A stretch of 64,000 bases of DNA from Thermoactinomyces sp. DSM 45891 (GCF_900119485.1 NZ_FPJZ01000013.1:1-64000); one strand, 5' to 3'. Positions 53,701 through 61,848 are shown, numbered from the stretch's first letter. Notes: generated by a model not told the origin, from the letters alone. Made by a program: numbers and translations.

Positions 53701-53855
53701 AATCAGATCTGTCTGATGAAATCCTTACAGCAAATATTACTTCTTCTATTAAAGAAGATATCTTGCAAAAAGCAGACCCCTCTGATGAAATCCTTACAGC
53801 TGAAATCACTTCTTCAGATAAAGAAGATCGTTCAACCAAGTCTAAGTGGGATTAG
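50718..53855 (+). CDS. Giant decapeptide-repeat fibre-like protein with C-terminal WIAG-type domain
   Basis: 1045 residues. A basic, disordered N-terminal segment (about 1-135, MKNRKRKPGSVKR) is followed by about 70 units of 10 residues of the form (S/A)I-x3-(H/K)(I/L)-x3 (about 138-842). A compact beta-rich domain (about 850-930) contains IPFSVADDYIVVAMTDQPSCF and GYISWIATV, and a tail (about 931-1045) is acidic and Ser/Lys-rich with repeats. The repeats resemble phage tail-fibre and surface-fibre repeats (KIADGAVTTAKI). The C-terminal domain looks like the WIAG-tail domain I recall from Bacillales. No signal peptide, so it may be deposited on the spore from the mother cell. ATG 50718 follows AAAGGAG. 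Confidence 0.8.
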   Translation: MKNRKRKPGSVKRTLFPNIAFDGNEPIIEPHHSPSSEDQRLVTLDLSNKASSEWRPLKEKNLTNNEHSSEEKPDLSDYDLSQELSLSTGQSKSEELATPIHTRKPKIIPSPPGTTRLSIKDQIQIHSSKEPYLYTNDLTDGIITTEKIANQAVNASKIRRGSIHRDHLINELIDEFKIASEAVTSSKIAPKSIRQEHLAEEMITGAHIKKETITTKHVQPRSIQSNLLADRSIDSSKIQEYAILAQHIAPGHIEGEHISEQAISSEQIKNGSISTVHLTNQAVNHAKLAHSSVSAEKIQSNAVHNTHIQEGAITGNKISDHSISTNHLTQQLIHEQHLHNQAVTAEKIADLSIQQEHLIDHSIQTRHISYQSIHTPHIANQAITHDLIAPESIDEGMIQDKCIQHYHLAPNIIHEEHLTSEIIGKNHIQPQSIMEQHIRNQSISGAKLIDLSITASKLSPESVSTSKLINLSVTTEKIADKAINGEKIVDKSIRGEHIIPSSIQSSHIHESAITAKSIAHNAIQAEHIDHEAICEDHIAPHTIGIKHIQENSITEKTIAPKSIGKDHIQEEAISEELIAPDSICTHHIQEEAISEKLIALGSIGTNHIKKEAITEELISLKSVGTSHIQQEAITEELISPKSIGTSHMQIESITEDLISPESIRTNHIQEEAITEKLISSDSISTRHIQEEAITDKLIAPYAIHTEHMQEETITDKLIAPDSIDTKHMKKEAITEELIAPDSIGTYHIQHGAITKSHIAQHSIQSSHLAEKSITEDSLSNRSISSRHVQPDSIQSSHIANYSIVTEKIAPHAIQSLHLKDFSINENHVQPGAIQYSHLSPQLKEQIEPSVFSGICPFTLNKNQKSIQIHIPFSVADDYIVVAMTDQPSCFASLDQKSSSKFTLRVQHVGTKSSTSTSGYISWIATVPTHASTHTITEDLLKEVVEISSTSHVQEDKPRSGKTSTNTKKSPTSQKVDSSDAATNISSSNKEDISQESDLSDEILTANITSSIKEDILQKADPSDEILTAEITSSDKEDRSTKSKWD
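51130..53240 (+). repeat. 30-bp coding repeats with 60-bp higher-order unit
   Basis: The decapeptide units are 30 bases each, about 70 copies. From about 52380 to 52980 they run as 60-base dimers (about 20 residues, e.g. HIQEEAITEELIAPDSIGTN). Copies at about 52550 and 52610 share long near-identical stretches, including a shared gctattaccgaagagctaa, showing recent duplication. Earlier units are more diverged. Confidence 0.85.
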
Positions 53856-53867
53856 ATCTACCATTTC

Positions 53868-53917
53868 AATAACCGAAGCGGTTTCGTAATTCGCTAAACC
53901 GCTTCGGTTATTTTTTT
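53868..53917 (+). terminator. Terminator of the fibre gene
   Basis: AATAACCGAAGCGGTTT and its exact complement form a 17-bp stem with an 11-base loop and a T7 run. Confidence 0.92.
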
Positions 53918-53925
53918 CTCGTTAA

Positions 53926-53974
53926 AAAGACAGAGCCATGTAGAGTGAAGTGTACCTCACATAGCCCTGTCTTT
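53926..53974 (-). terminator. Terminator of spoVR
   Basis: AAAGACAG-type arms extend inward through GCCATGT/ACATAGC; on the minus strand T5 follows. It starts 4 bases after the spoVR stop. Confidence 0.8.
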
Positions 53975-53977
53975 CTA

Positions 53978-55390
53978 TCACACATATCGCCGAATCACTT
54001 TTTTGCCATTAAAACTAAAAATCACATTCCTCTTCTCTACAATTGTCTCCATATGAACCGACTTACCCCAAAGCGCATAGACATGAGGCAATGTTTTTTC
54101 TAAATACTTCACATCTAATTCTACTCCCTCAAAGCGATGGGCGAGTAATAACTCTCCACTACTTTGATAATCCCCGTCTTTCACTAAAATAACAGGACTT
54201 CCTCCATTAACCCGACTCGCAACTAGCTCTTCACGCACGTTTTCCCACGCAGTATCCGTAACAATCCATTCGTTTCCTTTTTTTTCATATATATATAAGT
54301 CCAAGTCCTCTACTAATTTCTTCGTTAGATAGTTTCGTATAAAAGAAAGATCGGAATCAAGTTCTCTCACTTCAAAGATTTTCTTACGTCCACTCCCCGG
54401 AACTCTTCTATATAAATCTTGTTCTTCCCTCGTAGGATGATCCCATCTCTGTTCAATATCTTCAAACATCTTCAGCCCTAAGTAATATGGATTCAGCGAA
54501 GTGGAAGAGGGCTGGATCACAGAGGCATTTAGTTTCGCAAATTCAACAGTCTCTGCTTCATTCAGGTCTAACTCTCTCATAATCCGGATATGCCAGTAGG
54601 AAGCCCATCCTTCGTTCATCACTTTGGTTTCAATCTGTGGCCAGAAGTACAGCATCTCTTCCCGCATTATGGTTAAGATATCCTGCTGCCACTCGGTCAA
54701 ATCTGGACTATGGCTCATGAGGAATAATAGAAGATCTTTTTGTGGATACTCTGGAAATGTTTTTTTCAATGACTCATTTACAGCAGGTTTAGGTGGTAAC
54801 TTCGGAGAGTCCAAATTCCATAGATCATCATAGGGAGTCGTCTTACTAGTAGGTGGAGTTGCTTTAGATGAGGATGGATTTCGTGCCGATTTCCATAACG
54901 TGGGGTCAATATGCTCTTGAATCGCCAAGACATGATCGATAAAAGTCTCTACTTCCTCCTTGCCATAACGCAACTCATATTCACGAATTCGATCAGAGCT
55001 GGCAGACATCCGTTCCATCATATCTCTGGATGTATTACCAAAGCGAACGTTATTCTTGAAAAAGTCGCTATGCGCGAGGACATGCGCTACAATCAGCTTA
55101 TTTTGCAGTAAGCTGTTTCCTTTTAATAAGAAGGCATAGCATGGATTTGTATTAATAACCAATTCATAAATCTTACTTAGATTAAAGTCGTACTGCATCT
55201 TCATCTTGTGATACATCTTGCCAAAGCTCCAGTGGGAAAAACGCGTTGGCATCCCATACGCGCCAAATGTATAAATGATGTCAGCCGGACAAATCTCATA
55301 TCTCATCGGAAAGAAATCAAGACCAAATCCTTCTGCGATTTCCGTTATCTCTGCAATTGCCTTTTCAAGAGCTTTTTTTTCATGAGTCAT
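53978..55390 (-). CDS. spoVR: SpoVR family protein
   Basis: 470 residues. Conserved SpoVR blocks are visible: DFFPMRYEICPADIIYTFGA, INTNPCYAFLLKGNSLL, KLIVAHVLAHSDFFKNN, and MNEGWASYWHIRIMRELDL in the middle. In B. subtilis SpoVR is needed for normal spore cortex formation; biochemistry unknown. The ATG at 55390 has AAAGGGA 10 bases upstream; the ATG at 55411 lacks a site. It lies immediately beyond the fibre gene in a spore-related region. Confidence 0.94.
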   Translation of the reverse strand: MTHEKKALEKAIAEITEIAEGFGLDFFPMRYEICPADIIYTFGAYGMPTRFSHWSFGKMYHKMKMQYDFNLSKIYELVINTNPCYAFLLKGNSLLQNKLIVAHVLAHSDFFKNNVRFGNTSRDMMERMSASSDRIREYELRYGKEEVETFIDHVLAIQEHIDPTLWKSARNPSSSKATPPTSKTTPYDDLWNLDSPKLPPKPAVNESLKKTFPEYPQKDLLLFLMSHSPDLTEWQQDILTIMREEMLYFWPQIETKVMNEGWASYWHIRIMRELDLNEAETVEFAKLNASVIQPSSTSLNPYYLGLKMFEDIEQRWDHPTREEQDLYRRVPGSGRKKIFEVRELDSDLSFIRNYLTKKLVEDLDLYIYEKKGNEWIVTDTAWENVREELVASRVNGGSPVILVKDGDYQSSGELLLAHRFEGVELDVKYLEKTLPHVYALWGKSVHMETIVEKRNVIFSFNGKKVIRRYV

Positions 55391-55541
55391 CAGCAATCGA
55401 TCCCTTTCCATGTAGGTTTTATACCGCTCATATCAGGTGCATCGATCTATCAACACAAATCATTATCTTTCTAAACATTATAACAAAAACAGAACATTCT
55501 TGACATACGGCGCGAATCTCTTTCTTACCAAAAAGTTAACA

Positions 55542-55570
55542 TTGACATCAAAAAAGACGAGGAGTATAAT
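55542..55570 (+). promoter_or_regulatory. Consensus promoter of the mgtE leader
   Basis: A perfect TTGACA and a perfect TATAAT with 17-base spacing, about 35 bases before the M-box core. Confidence 0.9.
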
Positions 55571-55599
55571 TTCCGTGTCGTATAGACAATTTTATATTT

Positions 55600-55760
55600 T
55601 GTCTCTATTAGGTGAGGCTCCTATACGGAGAGACGCTACTGCCCAGCAATGTCGAGAGACGCCAATGGGTCAACAGGAAAGATCGGAGAGAAGGTCTTTC
55701 TTAATGTAGCTGGTCATAAAGACCTATGCCGTATAGTGCCAAAGCTCAAATGAGGGGGAC
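55600..55760 (+). ncRNA. M-box (ykoK) magnesium riboswitch
   Basis: The leader contains the conserved M-box blocks in order: TTAGGTGAGGCTCCTATACG, GCTACTGCCCAGCAATGTCG, GACGCCAATGGGTCAACAGG, then TAATGTAGCTGG and CCTATGCCGTATAGTGC and AAAGCTC. Known M-boxes bind Mg2+ and, when bound, favour a terminator. One lies here between a strong promoter and mgtE, so magnesium is expected to turn off mgtE. Boundaries are approximate. Confidence 0.93.
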
Positions 55761-55832
55761 AACTAGGGATTCGTTCTATTTGCTATTACTATTTGCTATT
55801 TCACAGCATTTTTTAGGACCCATCTCTCTTAA

Positions 55833-55872
55833 AAACCCTCATCAAATGGATTGAGAGTTTTTTTTATTCTAT
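55833..55872 (+). terminator. Riboswitch-controlled terminator before mgtE
   Basis: An ACCCTCA/TGAGAGT-type stem with a T8 run sits 25 bases before the mgtE start, downstream of the M-box. It is the expected expression platform. Confidence 0.7.
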
Positions 55873-55896
55873 GCCTTTTGTGAGGAGGGGAACTAT

Positions 55897-57246
55897 ATGG
55901 ACTACAACTTAGTTCAAAATCGGATTCAAACTGTACTGAGCACTAGCCCTAATTCAGCCGAATTATTAGAGGCAATCCAACCACTACAGCCGTATGATAT
56001 CTCGCAAGTTATCGGTCATCTAGATGAGTCAGAGCAACTGAAACTGATTCCGAGTCTACCTATACCTATGGCCGCAGAATCACTCGAATACCTAGAACCA
56101 GAAGTACAATACAATATTCTCCAGCATCTCGACAACTCTATTTCTTCCTTATTATTGAAACAAATGTCAAGTGATGCAGTCGTAGATACGTTGCTCGCGA
56201 TTCATCCCTATCAAGCAGAACGCCTCTTACGCCTTCTATCAGAAGAATACCGGCTACAGATTAATAAACTGATGTCCTACCCGGAATATACAGCCGGCAG
56301 TCTCATGACCGTCGACTATATCTCTGCTAGAGCATACTGGAGTTGTGATCGCACCCTAGATCATATTCGAAAAGTAGGGCATGAAGCCGAAATCGTCTCT
56401 TACATCTATGTCACCAATGTTCGGGGTGAATTAGTCGGGGTCGCCTCGTTGAAAGAAATGATTTTAGCTAGTCGAGATACGACAATCGGGACCATCTCAA
56501 CAGCTGAACTCATTTCCGTACCCGCTGAGATGGAGCAAGAAGAAGTAGCGAAAATCTTATCTCGCTATGATTTATATGCACTACCAGTCGTGGATACCCA
56601 AAAACGTCTCGTTGGCATTATCACACACGATGATGTAGTAGATGTATTAGAAGAAGAAGCGACTGAAGACTTCCAAAAGCTCGGAGGTAGCCAGCCGCTA
56701 GAAGAACCCTACTTCAAAGCAACTGTCTGGAATCTCTACAGCAAACGAATTATATGGCTACTCGTTTTATTTGCTGGAGGAGCCTACACATCAACTGTGA
56801 TCGAATCCTATCAATCCGCTCTAAATCAAGTCGTAGCTCTCTCTTTCTTTATCCCCCTTCTCACAGGGACAGGTGGGAATACAGGCTCACAGATCGTCAC
56901 TACTCTCGTTAGAGCTCTCGGAGTAGGAGAAGTTCACTTTTCAGATGTGTTTCGCGTAATTCGTAAAGAATTAATCACAGGATCTCTTATAGGAGTCTCT
57001 CTTGGAATCATCGCTTTAGCCCGATCATGGATGATGGGCGTAGACATCAACGTGACCTATGTCGTTGCAGTCTCTGCCTTATGTATCGTGCTTTGGTCAT
57101 CACTGGTATCCTCGTTTTTACCGCTCATGCTTCATCGTCTCAAAGTCGATCCCGCCGTCGTATCAGGGCCACTCATTACGACTTTAGTAGATGGAACAGG
57201 ACTCATCATCTACTTCACAATGGCTCAGTTCATTTTGCATATCTAA
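55897..57246 (+). CDS. mgtE: Magnesium transporter MgtE
   Basis: 449 residues. The N-terminal superhelical domain (about 1-130) is followed by two CBS domains (about 135-250) that sense cytoplasmic Mg2+ and a connecting helix. The membrane domain has five segments (about 285-449). The pore region contains FFIPLLTGTGGNTGSQ and the Asp-containing GPLITTLVDGTG. It carries Mg2+ (and possibly Co2+) inward and is gated by its CBS domains. GAGGAGGGG ribosome-binding site. Doubly controlled: by the M-box on RNA and by its own CBS domain. Confidence 0.95.
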   Translation: MDYNLVQNRIQTVLSTSPNSAELLEAIQPLQPYDISQVIGHLDESEQLKLIPSLPIPMAAESLEYLEPEVQYNILQHLDNSISSLLLKQMSSDAVVDTLLAIHPYQAERLLRLLSEEYRLQINKLMSYPEYTAGSLMTVDYISARAYWSCDRTLDHIRKVGHEAEIVSYIYVTNVRGELVGVASLKEMILASRDTTIGTISTAELISVPAEMEQEEVAKILSRYDLYALPVVDTQKRLVGIITHDDVVDVLEEEATEDFQKLGGSQPLEEPYFKATVWNLYSKRIIWLLVLFAGGAYTSTVIESYQSALNQVVALSFFIPLLTGTGGNTGSQIVTTLVRALGVGEVHFSDVFRVIRKELITGSLIGVSLGIIALARSWMMGVDINVTYVVAVSALCIVLWSSLVSSFLPLMLHRLKVDPAVVSGPLITTLVDGTGLIIYFTMAQFILHI

Positions 57247-57286
57247 CTCTCATTGATTATTTTTAAAAACGCATAGGAGTGATCTT

Positions 57287-57349
57287 ATGGACAGTTCCAG
57301 TCCTAGGTTGCGATCTAAAATGAATCCCAGAAAACAAATGGAGAACTAA
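57287..57349 (+). CDS. 20-residue microprotein downstream of mgtE (putative)
   Basis: A 20-codon frame, MDSSSPRLRSKMNPRKQMEN, with TAGGAGTG five bases before the ATG. It lies 40 bases after mgtE. The stop codon falls inside the left arm of the following terminator. Basic, hydrophilic and without a hydrophobic segment. It could be a regulatory or spore microprotein, or a chance frame. Function not inferred. Confidence 0.4.
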   Translation: MDSSSPRLRSKMNPRKQMEN

Positions 57350-57390
57350 CTAGTTGAGAATGATCTCATCCTAAACTAGTTGTTCTCCAT
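57338..57390 (+). terminator. Terminator of the mgtE transcript
   Basis: ATGGAGAAC-TAA-CTAGTT pairs with AACTAGTTGTTCTCCAT with a one-base bulge, then TTTCTATTT. It overlaps the last codons of the 20-residue frame. Confidence 0.75.
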
Positions 57391-57535
57391 TTCTATTTAT
57401 AAAAAGCAATATCTATTAATTATAATTTTTTAAATTAATTTATTTTTTGATCTAATACAAATTGGTGGTGAATTCCCAACCTTTTGCGTGTATGATATAG
57501 CTATAGTTACAACATTAAAGAGGAGGCTTACCCTT

Positions 57536-58711
57536 TTGAAGCGTAATTTTCTTACTATTCTCACTGTGTTTGGACTTGTTACCACCACAGCTGTCGGCTG
57601 TAATACCGATGCTGGAGGGAATAACACCATCAAAATAGCAACACAAAGCCCGCTTTCCGGAAGTAGCTCCACCTTAGGGGAAGCGATTAAATTGGGAGCT
57701 CAGCTAGCACTGGAAGAAAACCAGGAAAAGTTCAAGAAACTCGGCTTTACTCTACAGCTTGTTCCTTTTGATGATCAAGGAGATCCAAAAGTGGGTGTGT
57801 CAAACGCACAAAAATTAGCAGCTGACCAAAGTATCCTCGGGATTGTAGGACACTTAAACTCAGGTGTGGCCATCCCTGCCTCATCCACTTATGAAAACAA
57901 TTCCATTGCGATGGTTTCACCAGCTAACACAGCTGTGGAATTAACTGAACAAGGGAAAAAATCAGTAAACAGAATCGTGGCGCGTGATGATTTCCAAGGA
58001 CCTGCCGCTTTTGGATTTGCAACAGACCATCTCAAAGCAAAAAATATTTTCATTATTCAAGATAAATCAGCCTATGGACAAGGACTTGCTGAAAATTTCA
58101 AAAAAGTAGCCGAGAAGAAACAGGCAAAAATCGTTGCTTATGAAGGAATTACCGTAGGTGAGCAAGACTTTAACGGTGTTTTGAACCAAGTAGTAGCCAA
58201 AAAGCCTGATCTCATCTACTTCGGTGGACTTTATGGGGAGGGCGGCTTACTCGTGAAACAAGCCCGTGAAAAAGGGATTAATATCCCCGTTATGGGTGGC
58301 GACGGTTTCGATAGTTCTGATATGGTCAAAATTGCTGGCAAAGGGGTAAAAAATACATTTTACACCTCGGTAGCAGCTGACATCTCCAATACCCCAGAGG
58401 GACAGAATTTCGTAAAAAAATACCAAGCAAAATTTGGTGACAAGAAATCAGTTCAATCCTTCTCCTACTATGGATATGACAGTATGGGTGTTATCCTCAA
58501 AGGTCTAGAAGACTCCATCACGAAAAATGGAAACAAAAAACCAACCCGTGAGCAGGTTAGAGATGCTATTCGCGCAGTCCAAGACTTTCAAGGAATCGCA
58601 ACCAAAATAGGCTTTGATGCGAAGGGTGATAACAAATACGCAAAAGTATTTGTCTTCCAATTTGAGGACAAATACCCCGGAAAACAGGTTGGAGCTATAG
58701 AGAAACAGTAG
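57536..58711 (+). CDS. livJ: Branched-chain amino acid ABC transporter substrate-binding lipoprotein
   Basis: 391 residues. The signal peptide has a lipobox TAVGC with acylated C22, so the protein is tethered outside the membrane. The mature protein is a type I periplasmic-binding fold: TQSPLSGSSSTLGEAIKLGA at the start, LVPFDDQGDPKVGVSNAQKL, and a hinge SFSYYGYDSMGVIL. It binds Leu, Ile or Val, possibly other amino acids. TTG at 57536 follows GAGGAGG at 9 bases. It is separated from livH by a terminator, so binding protein should be made in excess. Confidence 0.9.
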   Translation: MKRNFLTILTVFGLVTTTAVGCNTDAGGNNTIKIATQSPLSGSSSTLGEAIKLGAQLALEENQEKFKKLGFTLQLVPFDDQGDPKVGVSNAQKLAADQSILGIVGHLNSGVAIPASSTYENNSIAMVSPANTAVELTEQGKKSVNRIVARDDFQGPAAFGFATDHLKAKNIFIIQDKSAYGQGLAENFKKVAEKKQAKIVAYEGITVGEQDFNGVLNQVVAKKPDLIYFGGLYGEGGLLVKQAREKGINIPVMGGDGFDSSDMVKIAGKGVKNTFYTSVAADISNTPEGQNFVKKYQAKFGDKKSVQSFSYYGYDSMGVILKGLEDSITKNGNKKPTREQVRDAIRAVQDFQGIATKIGFDAKGDNKYAKVFVFQFEDKYPGKQVGAIEKQ

Positions 58712-58724
58712 TCCTTTTTTCTAT

Positions 58725-58756
58725 GAGATGAAGGATCACACCTTCATCTCTTTTTT
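58725..58756 (+). terminator. Internal terminator between livJ and livH
   Basis: GAGATGAAGG and CCTTCATCTC form a perfect 10-bp stem with a 6-base loop and T6. It would let only part of the transcription read into the membrane and ATPase genes. Confidence 0.88.
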
Positions 58757-58803
58757 ACAAAAAAACTTATAAAACTATACGTTCTAGAAAGGAATTGACC
58801 CTT

Positions 58804-59781
58804 ATGCAAGAGATCCTCTCCACACTACCTCAGGTACTCTTGGACGGTCTGACCCTCGGTGCCATTTATGCAGTTGTTGCTCTTGGATATACCATGGTAT
58901 ACGGAATTTTGGAACTCATCAACTTTGCACACGGTGAGATTTTTATGGCAGGAGCCTTTATTGGAACAGCCCTTTTATTTGGCTTTGTGGACATTGGCCT
59001 TGCTTTGAACTGGGTAACCTTGATACTCGTTCTCATTTTTGCTTCTATCTTAACAGGTATGATCGGCGTCGGGATTGAACGCGTCGCTTATCGCCCCCTC
59101 CGAACAGCCCCCAAACTCATTCCTTTGATCTCGGCTGTCGGAATCTCCTTTATCCTTCAAGACATCGTCCGATTTATCGCAGAGTACAAAACAGGAAACT
59201 ACATTGTTACAGGACAAACCATCTTCGAAAATAAGATTGCCATCCCTGCATTTTCGGTAGGTGGATACGAAGTTCATGCATCCGCTATCAAATCAAATAC
59301 TGTGATTGTAATCGGAATCGCAGTTCTAATCATGATTGTACTCGATATCTTCGTAAACCGTACCAAGTGGGGAATCGCCATGCGTGCTGTCGCTCAAGAT
59401 CGCGCTACAGCAGCTTTAATGGGGATAAATGTAAATAAAGTGATCTCACTCACCTTCTTTATCGGTTCGGCGATCGGTGGAGCAACCGGCGTTCTCTATG
59501 CCCAGCAATATGCCACCATTAATCCTTTTATCGGCTTCATCTTGGGATTAAAAGCGTTTACCGCTGCTGTTTTAGGGGGGATAGGGAATATCCGTGGAGC
59601 TATGTTTGGTGGGCTTTTAATTGGTTTATTAGAAGTATTTGCAGCCGCTAACTTAGGCATTCTGACCGGTGGAGCCCTAGGCGCTGAGTATAAAGATGTA
59701 TTTGCATTTATCATTCTCATACTAGTCCTCATTTTTAAACCTGCAGGCCTCTTTGGTCAAGCAGTAAAAGAGAAAGTGTAG
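58804..59781 (+). CDS. livH: Branched-chain amino acid ABC transporter permease LivH
   Basis: 325 residues, eight or nine membrane segments. Typical LivH blocks: TLGAIYAVVALGYTMVYGI, INFAHGEIFMAGAF, and GAMFGGLLIGLLEVFAAA near the C terminus. AAAGGA lies 10 bases before the ATG. Partner of LivM. Confidence 0.94.
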   Translation: MQEILSTLPQVLLDGLTLGAIYAVVALGYTMVYGILELINFAHGEIFMAGAFIGTALLFGFVDIGLALNWVTLILVLIFASILTGMIGVGIERVAYRPLRTAPKLIPLISAVGISFILQDIVRFIAEYKTGNYIVTGQTIFENKIAIPAFSVGGYEVHASAIKSNTVIVIGIAVLIMIVLDIFVNRTKWGIAMRAVAQDRATAALMGINVNKVISLTFFIGSAIGGATGVLYAQQYATINPFIGFILGLKAFTAAVLGGIGNIRGAMFGGLLIGLLEVFAAANLGILTGGALGAEYKDVFAFIILILVLIFKPAGLFGQAVKEKV

Positions 59782-59790
59782 GTGAAAATC

Positions 59791-61056
59791 ATGAAGAAAT
59801 TATCTTCCCTCTTCTCAAACAGCCGTACTTTTCAGTCGGTTCTCATTCTGCTCATTGTCATGTGTACAAGCACCAGTCTCTATCTAATGGATAAATCAGT
59901 CACATCCTTTTTACTTTTACTTTTTTCTTTCTTACTCTTGTATTACACAACCTTTTCCAACTGGATCAAATGGAGTGCTGGTGCCTTCATTGCCTTTGCC
60001 GTCATTCCTGTTGCCGCTTCTGGAGGTCCTTCCCAGCAGGTTTATATGGAAGTCGCCGTCATGGCCGGCATCTACATCGCTATGGCACTCGGGTTAAATA
60101 TCGTAGTCGGATTTGCAGGTTTACTCGATTTAGGATTTGTTGCCTTCTTCGCACTTGGAGCTTATGTGTACGGGATTTTTGCCTCACCACAAGCACAAGC
60201 ACTTTTTTCAGGTTCCTCTATTTTCCCACTAGGCGGAGAATCGTTCTGGCTCTTTATTATCGTAGGAGCACTGGTGGCAGCGTTATTTGGAATTATCTTG
60301 GGTATTCCCGTTTTGCGGGTAAAAGGGGATTATCTGGCCATTGTTACCTTAGGATTTGGTGAGATCATCCGCATTGTGTTTAATAACTTGGATAAGCCCG
60401 TCAATATTACCAACGGAGCACTCGGAATTTCTGGTATCCCCCAGCCCAAACTATTTGGCTTCACATTTACACAAGCCTCTCACATCTACTTCTTGGTTTT
60501 GATCGTCTTGGGATTCGTCATCTACGCCGTTCGACGCTTTGAAGACTCCAAATTAGGACGTTCGTGGAAAGCCATACGTGAAGACGAGATTGCTTCTCAA
60601 GCAATGGGAATTCCTCTGGTTAAAACTAAATTATGGGCCTTTGCCCTCGGTGCTTCCTTTTCCGGCATGATGGGTGTTCTCTTTGCCGCAAAAAATCAAT
60701 TCGTCGATCCCACTAGTTTTACTCTGTTAGAATCTATCACCATCTTAGTTATGGTCATCTTAGGCGGAATGGGAAGTGTCCCTGGCGTCATCTTAGGTGC
60801 CGCAATCATCTCCATCCTCAATCTACAAATTTTAACTGAGATTACCCTATTTCTCACCCAAAACCTGCACGTACCTGAGGTATTCTCTCCAGCTAAAATG
60901 CAACGTCTATTATTCGGCCTCGTCCTCGTTGGAATCGCTATATTCCGACCCCAAGGACTCATCCCGGCCAAAAACAAAACATACAAAATCGCTGATCTCA
61001 AAGCAAAACTCACACAGAAAAAAGGGAAATCCAAGGAAACAAGTACTTCCATCTAA
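59791..61056 (+). CDS. livM: Branched-chain amino acid ABC transporter permease LivM
   Basis: 421 residues, about ten membrane segments. GLNIVVGFAGLLDLGFVAFF, LRVKGDYLAIVTLGFGEIIR and QAMGIPLVKTKLWAFALGA are LivM signatures. An N-terminal extension of about 80 hydrophobic residues (40-75) is longer than in E. coli. AGGTG precedes the ATG; GTG 59782 directly after the livH stop is an alternative. Forms the channel with LivH. Confidence 0.93.
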   Translation: MKKLSSLFSNSRTFQSVLILLIVMCTSTSLYLMDKSVTSFLLLLFSFLLLYYTTFSNWIKWSAGAFIAFAVIPVAASGGPSQQVYMEVAVMAGIYIAMALGLNIVVGFAGLLDLGFVAFFALGAYVYGIFASPQAQALFSGSSIFPLGGESFWLFIIVGALVAALFGIILGIPVLRVKGDYLAIVTLGFGEIIRIVFNNLDKPVNITNGALGISGIPQPKLFGFTFTQASHIYFLVLIVLGFVIYAVRRFEDSKLGRSWKAIREDEIASQAMGIPLVKTKLWAFALGASFSGMMGVLFAAKNQFVDPTSFTLLESITILVMVILGGMGSVPGVILGAAIISILNLQILTEITLFLTQNLHVPEVFSPAKMQRLLFGLVLVGIAIFRPQGLIPAKNKTYKIADLKAKLTQKKGKSKETSTSI

Positions 61057-61074
61057 TATTTGGAGGAATCAGTC

Positions 61075-61848
61075 ATGTCGATGTTAACTGCCACTAGCAT
61101 TACCAAGCACTTCGGTGGCCTCACTGCTGTCAAAGATGTATCTATCAACTTTGAAAAAGGATCGATCACGGCCGTCATCGGACCCAACGGAGCAGGTAAA
61201 ACGACATTTTTTAATATGATCACGGGTATCTACTCCCCTGACGGCGGAGAGATTCATCTCGATCAAAAATCGATCACGGGCCTAAAGCCCAATTTCATCG
61301 CTGAAAAAGGGATTGCACGCACATTTCAAAACATCCGCTTATTTAAAGAGATGAGTGTCCTCGAAAACGTAATGGTCGGCATGCATATCCACCTCAAAGC
61401 CAGCTTCCTCGGCACACTCTTTTCAACCCCTAAAGTTCGTGCCGAAGAAGAGCAAGCTCGCTGCGAAGCATATTCTCTTCTCGAATATGTCGGTCTAGCC
61501 GATTGGGTAAACCATCAAGCAAAAAACTTGCCCTACGGAGCACAACGCAAATTAGAAGTTGCCCGAGCGTTAGCTACCTATCCCAAAGTTCTGCTTCTTG
61601 ACGAACCTGCCGCCGGAATGAACCCAAAGGAGACCAATGAACTAACGGATCTCATCCTGCAAATCAGAGATGATAAGCAAATCACGATCATCCTCATCGA
61701 GCATGATATGAAACTCGTAATGAGAATCTCAGAACAAATCTATGTGTTAGATCACGGTCAACTAATCGCTCAAGGTTTACCCGAAGAGATTCGAAACAAC
61801 CCTAACGTAATCGAAGCTTACCTAGGGAAAAGCGCACTTTCAGTATAG
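61075..61848 (+). CDS. livG: Branched-chain amino acid ABC transporter ATPase LivG
   Basis: 257 residues. Walker A GPNGAGKTTFF, LivG-type insert GIARTFQNIRLFKEMSV, signature NLPYGAQRKLEVARAL (the family variant of LSGGQ), Walker B VLLLDEPAAGMNP and an H-loop LIEHDMK. ATG 61075 follows GGAGGAA at 6 bases; the frame upstream to 61060 is not translated. Confidence 0.95.
   Translation: MSMLTATSITKHFGGLTAVKDVSINFEKGSITAVIGPNGAGKTTFFNMITGIYSPDGGEIHLDQKSITGLKPNFIAEKGIARTFQNIRLFKEMSVLENVMVGMHIHLKASFLGTLFSTPKVRAEEEQARCEAYSLLEYVGLADWVNHQAKNLPYGAQRKLEVARALATYPKVLLLDEPAAGMNPKETNELTDLILQIRDDKQITIILIEHDMKLVMRISEQIYVLDHGQLIAQGLPEEIRNNPNVIEAYLGKSALSV

Noticed and set aside
43549..53855. Prophage tail module, because of tail-fibre-like repeats and a cell-wall hydrolase
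   Set aside because: No other phage structural genes are present, and neighbours are spore-associated chromosomal genes; the NlpC/P60 protein has a signal peptide.
57410..57460. CodY-like box upstream of livJ
   Set aside because: The region is simply AT-rich; the best match to AATTTTCWGAAAATT lacks the central bases.
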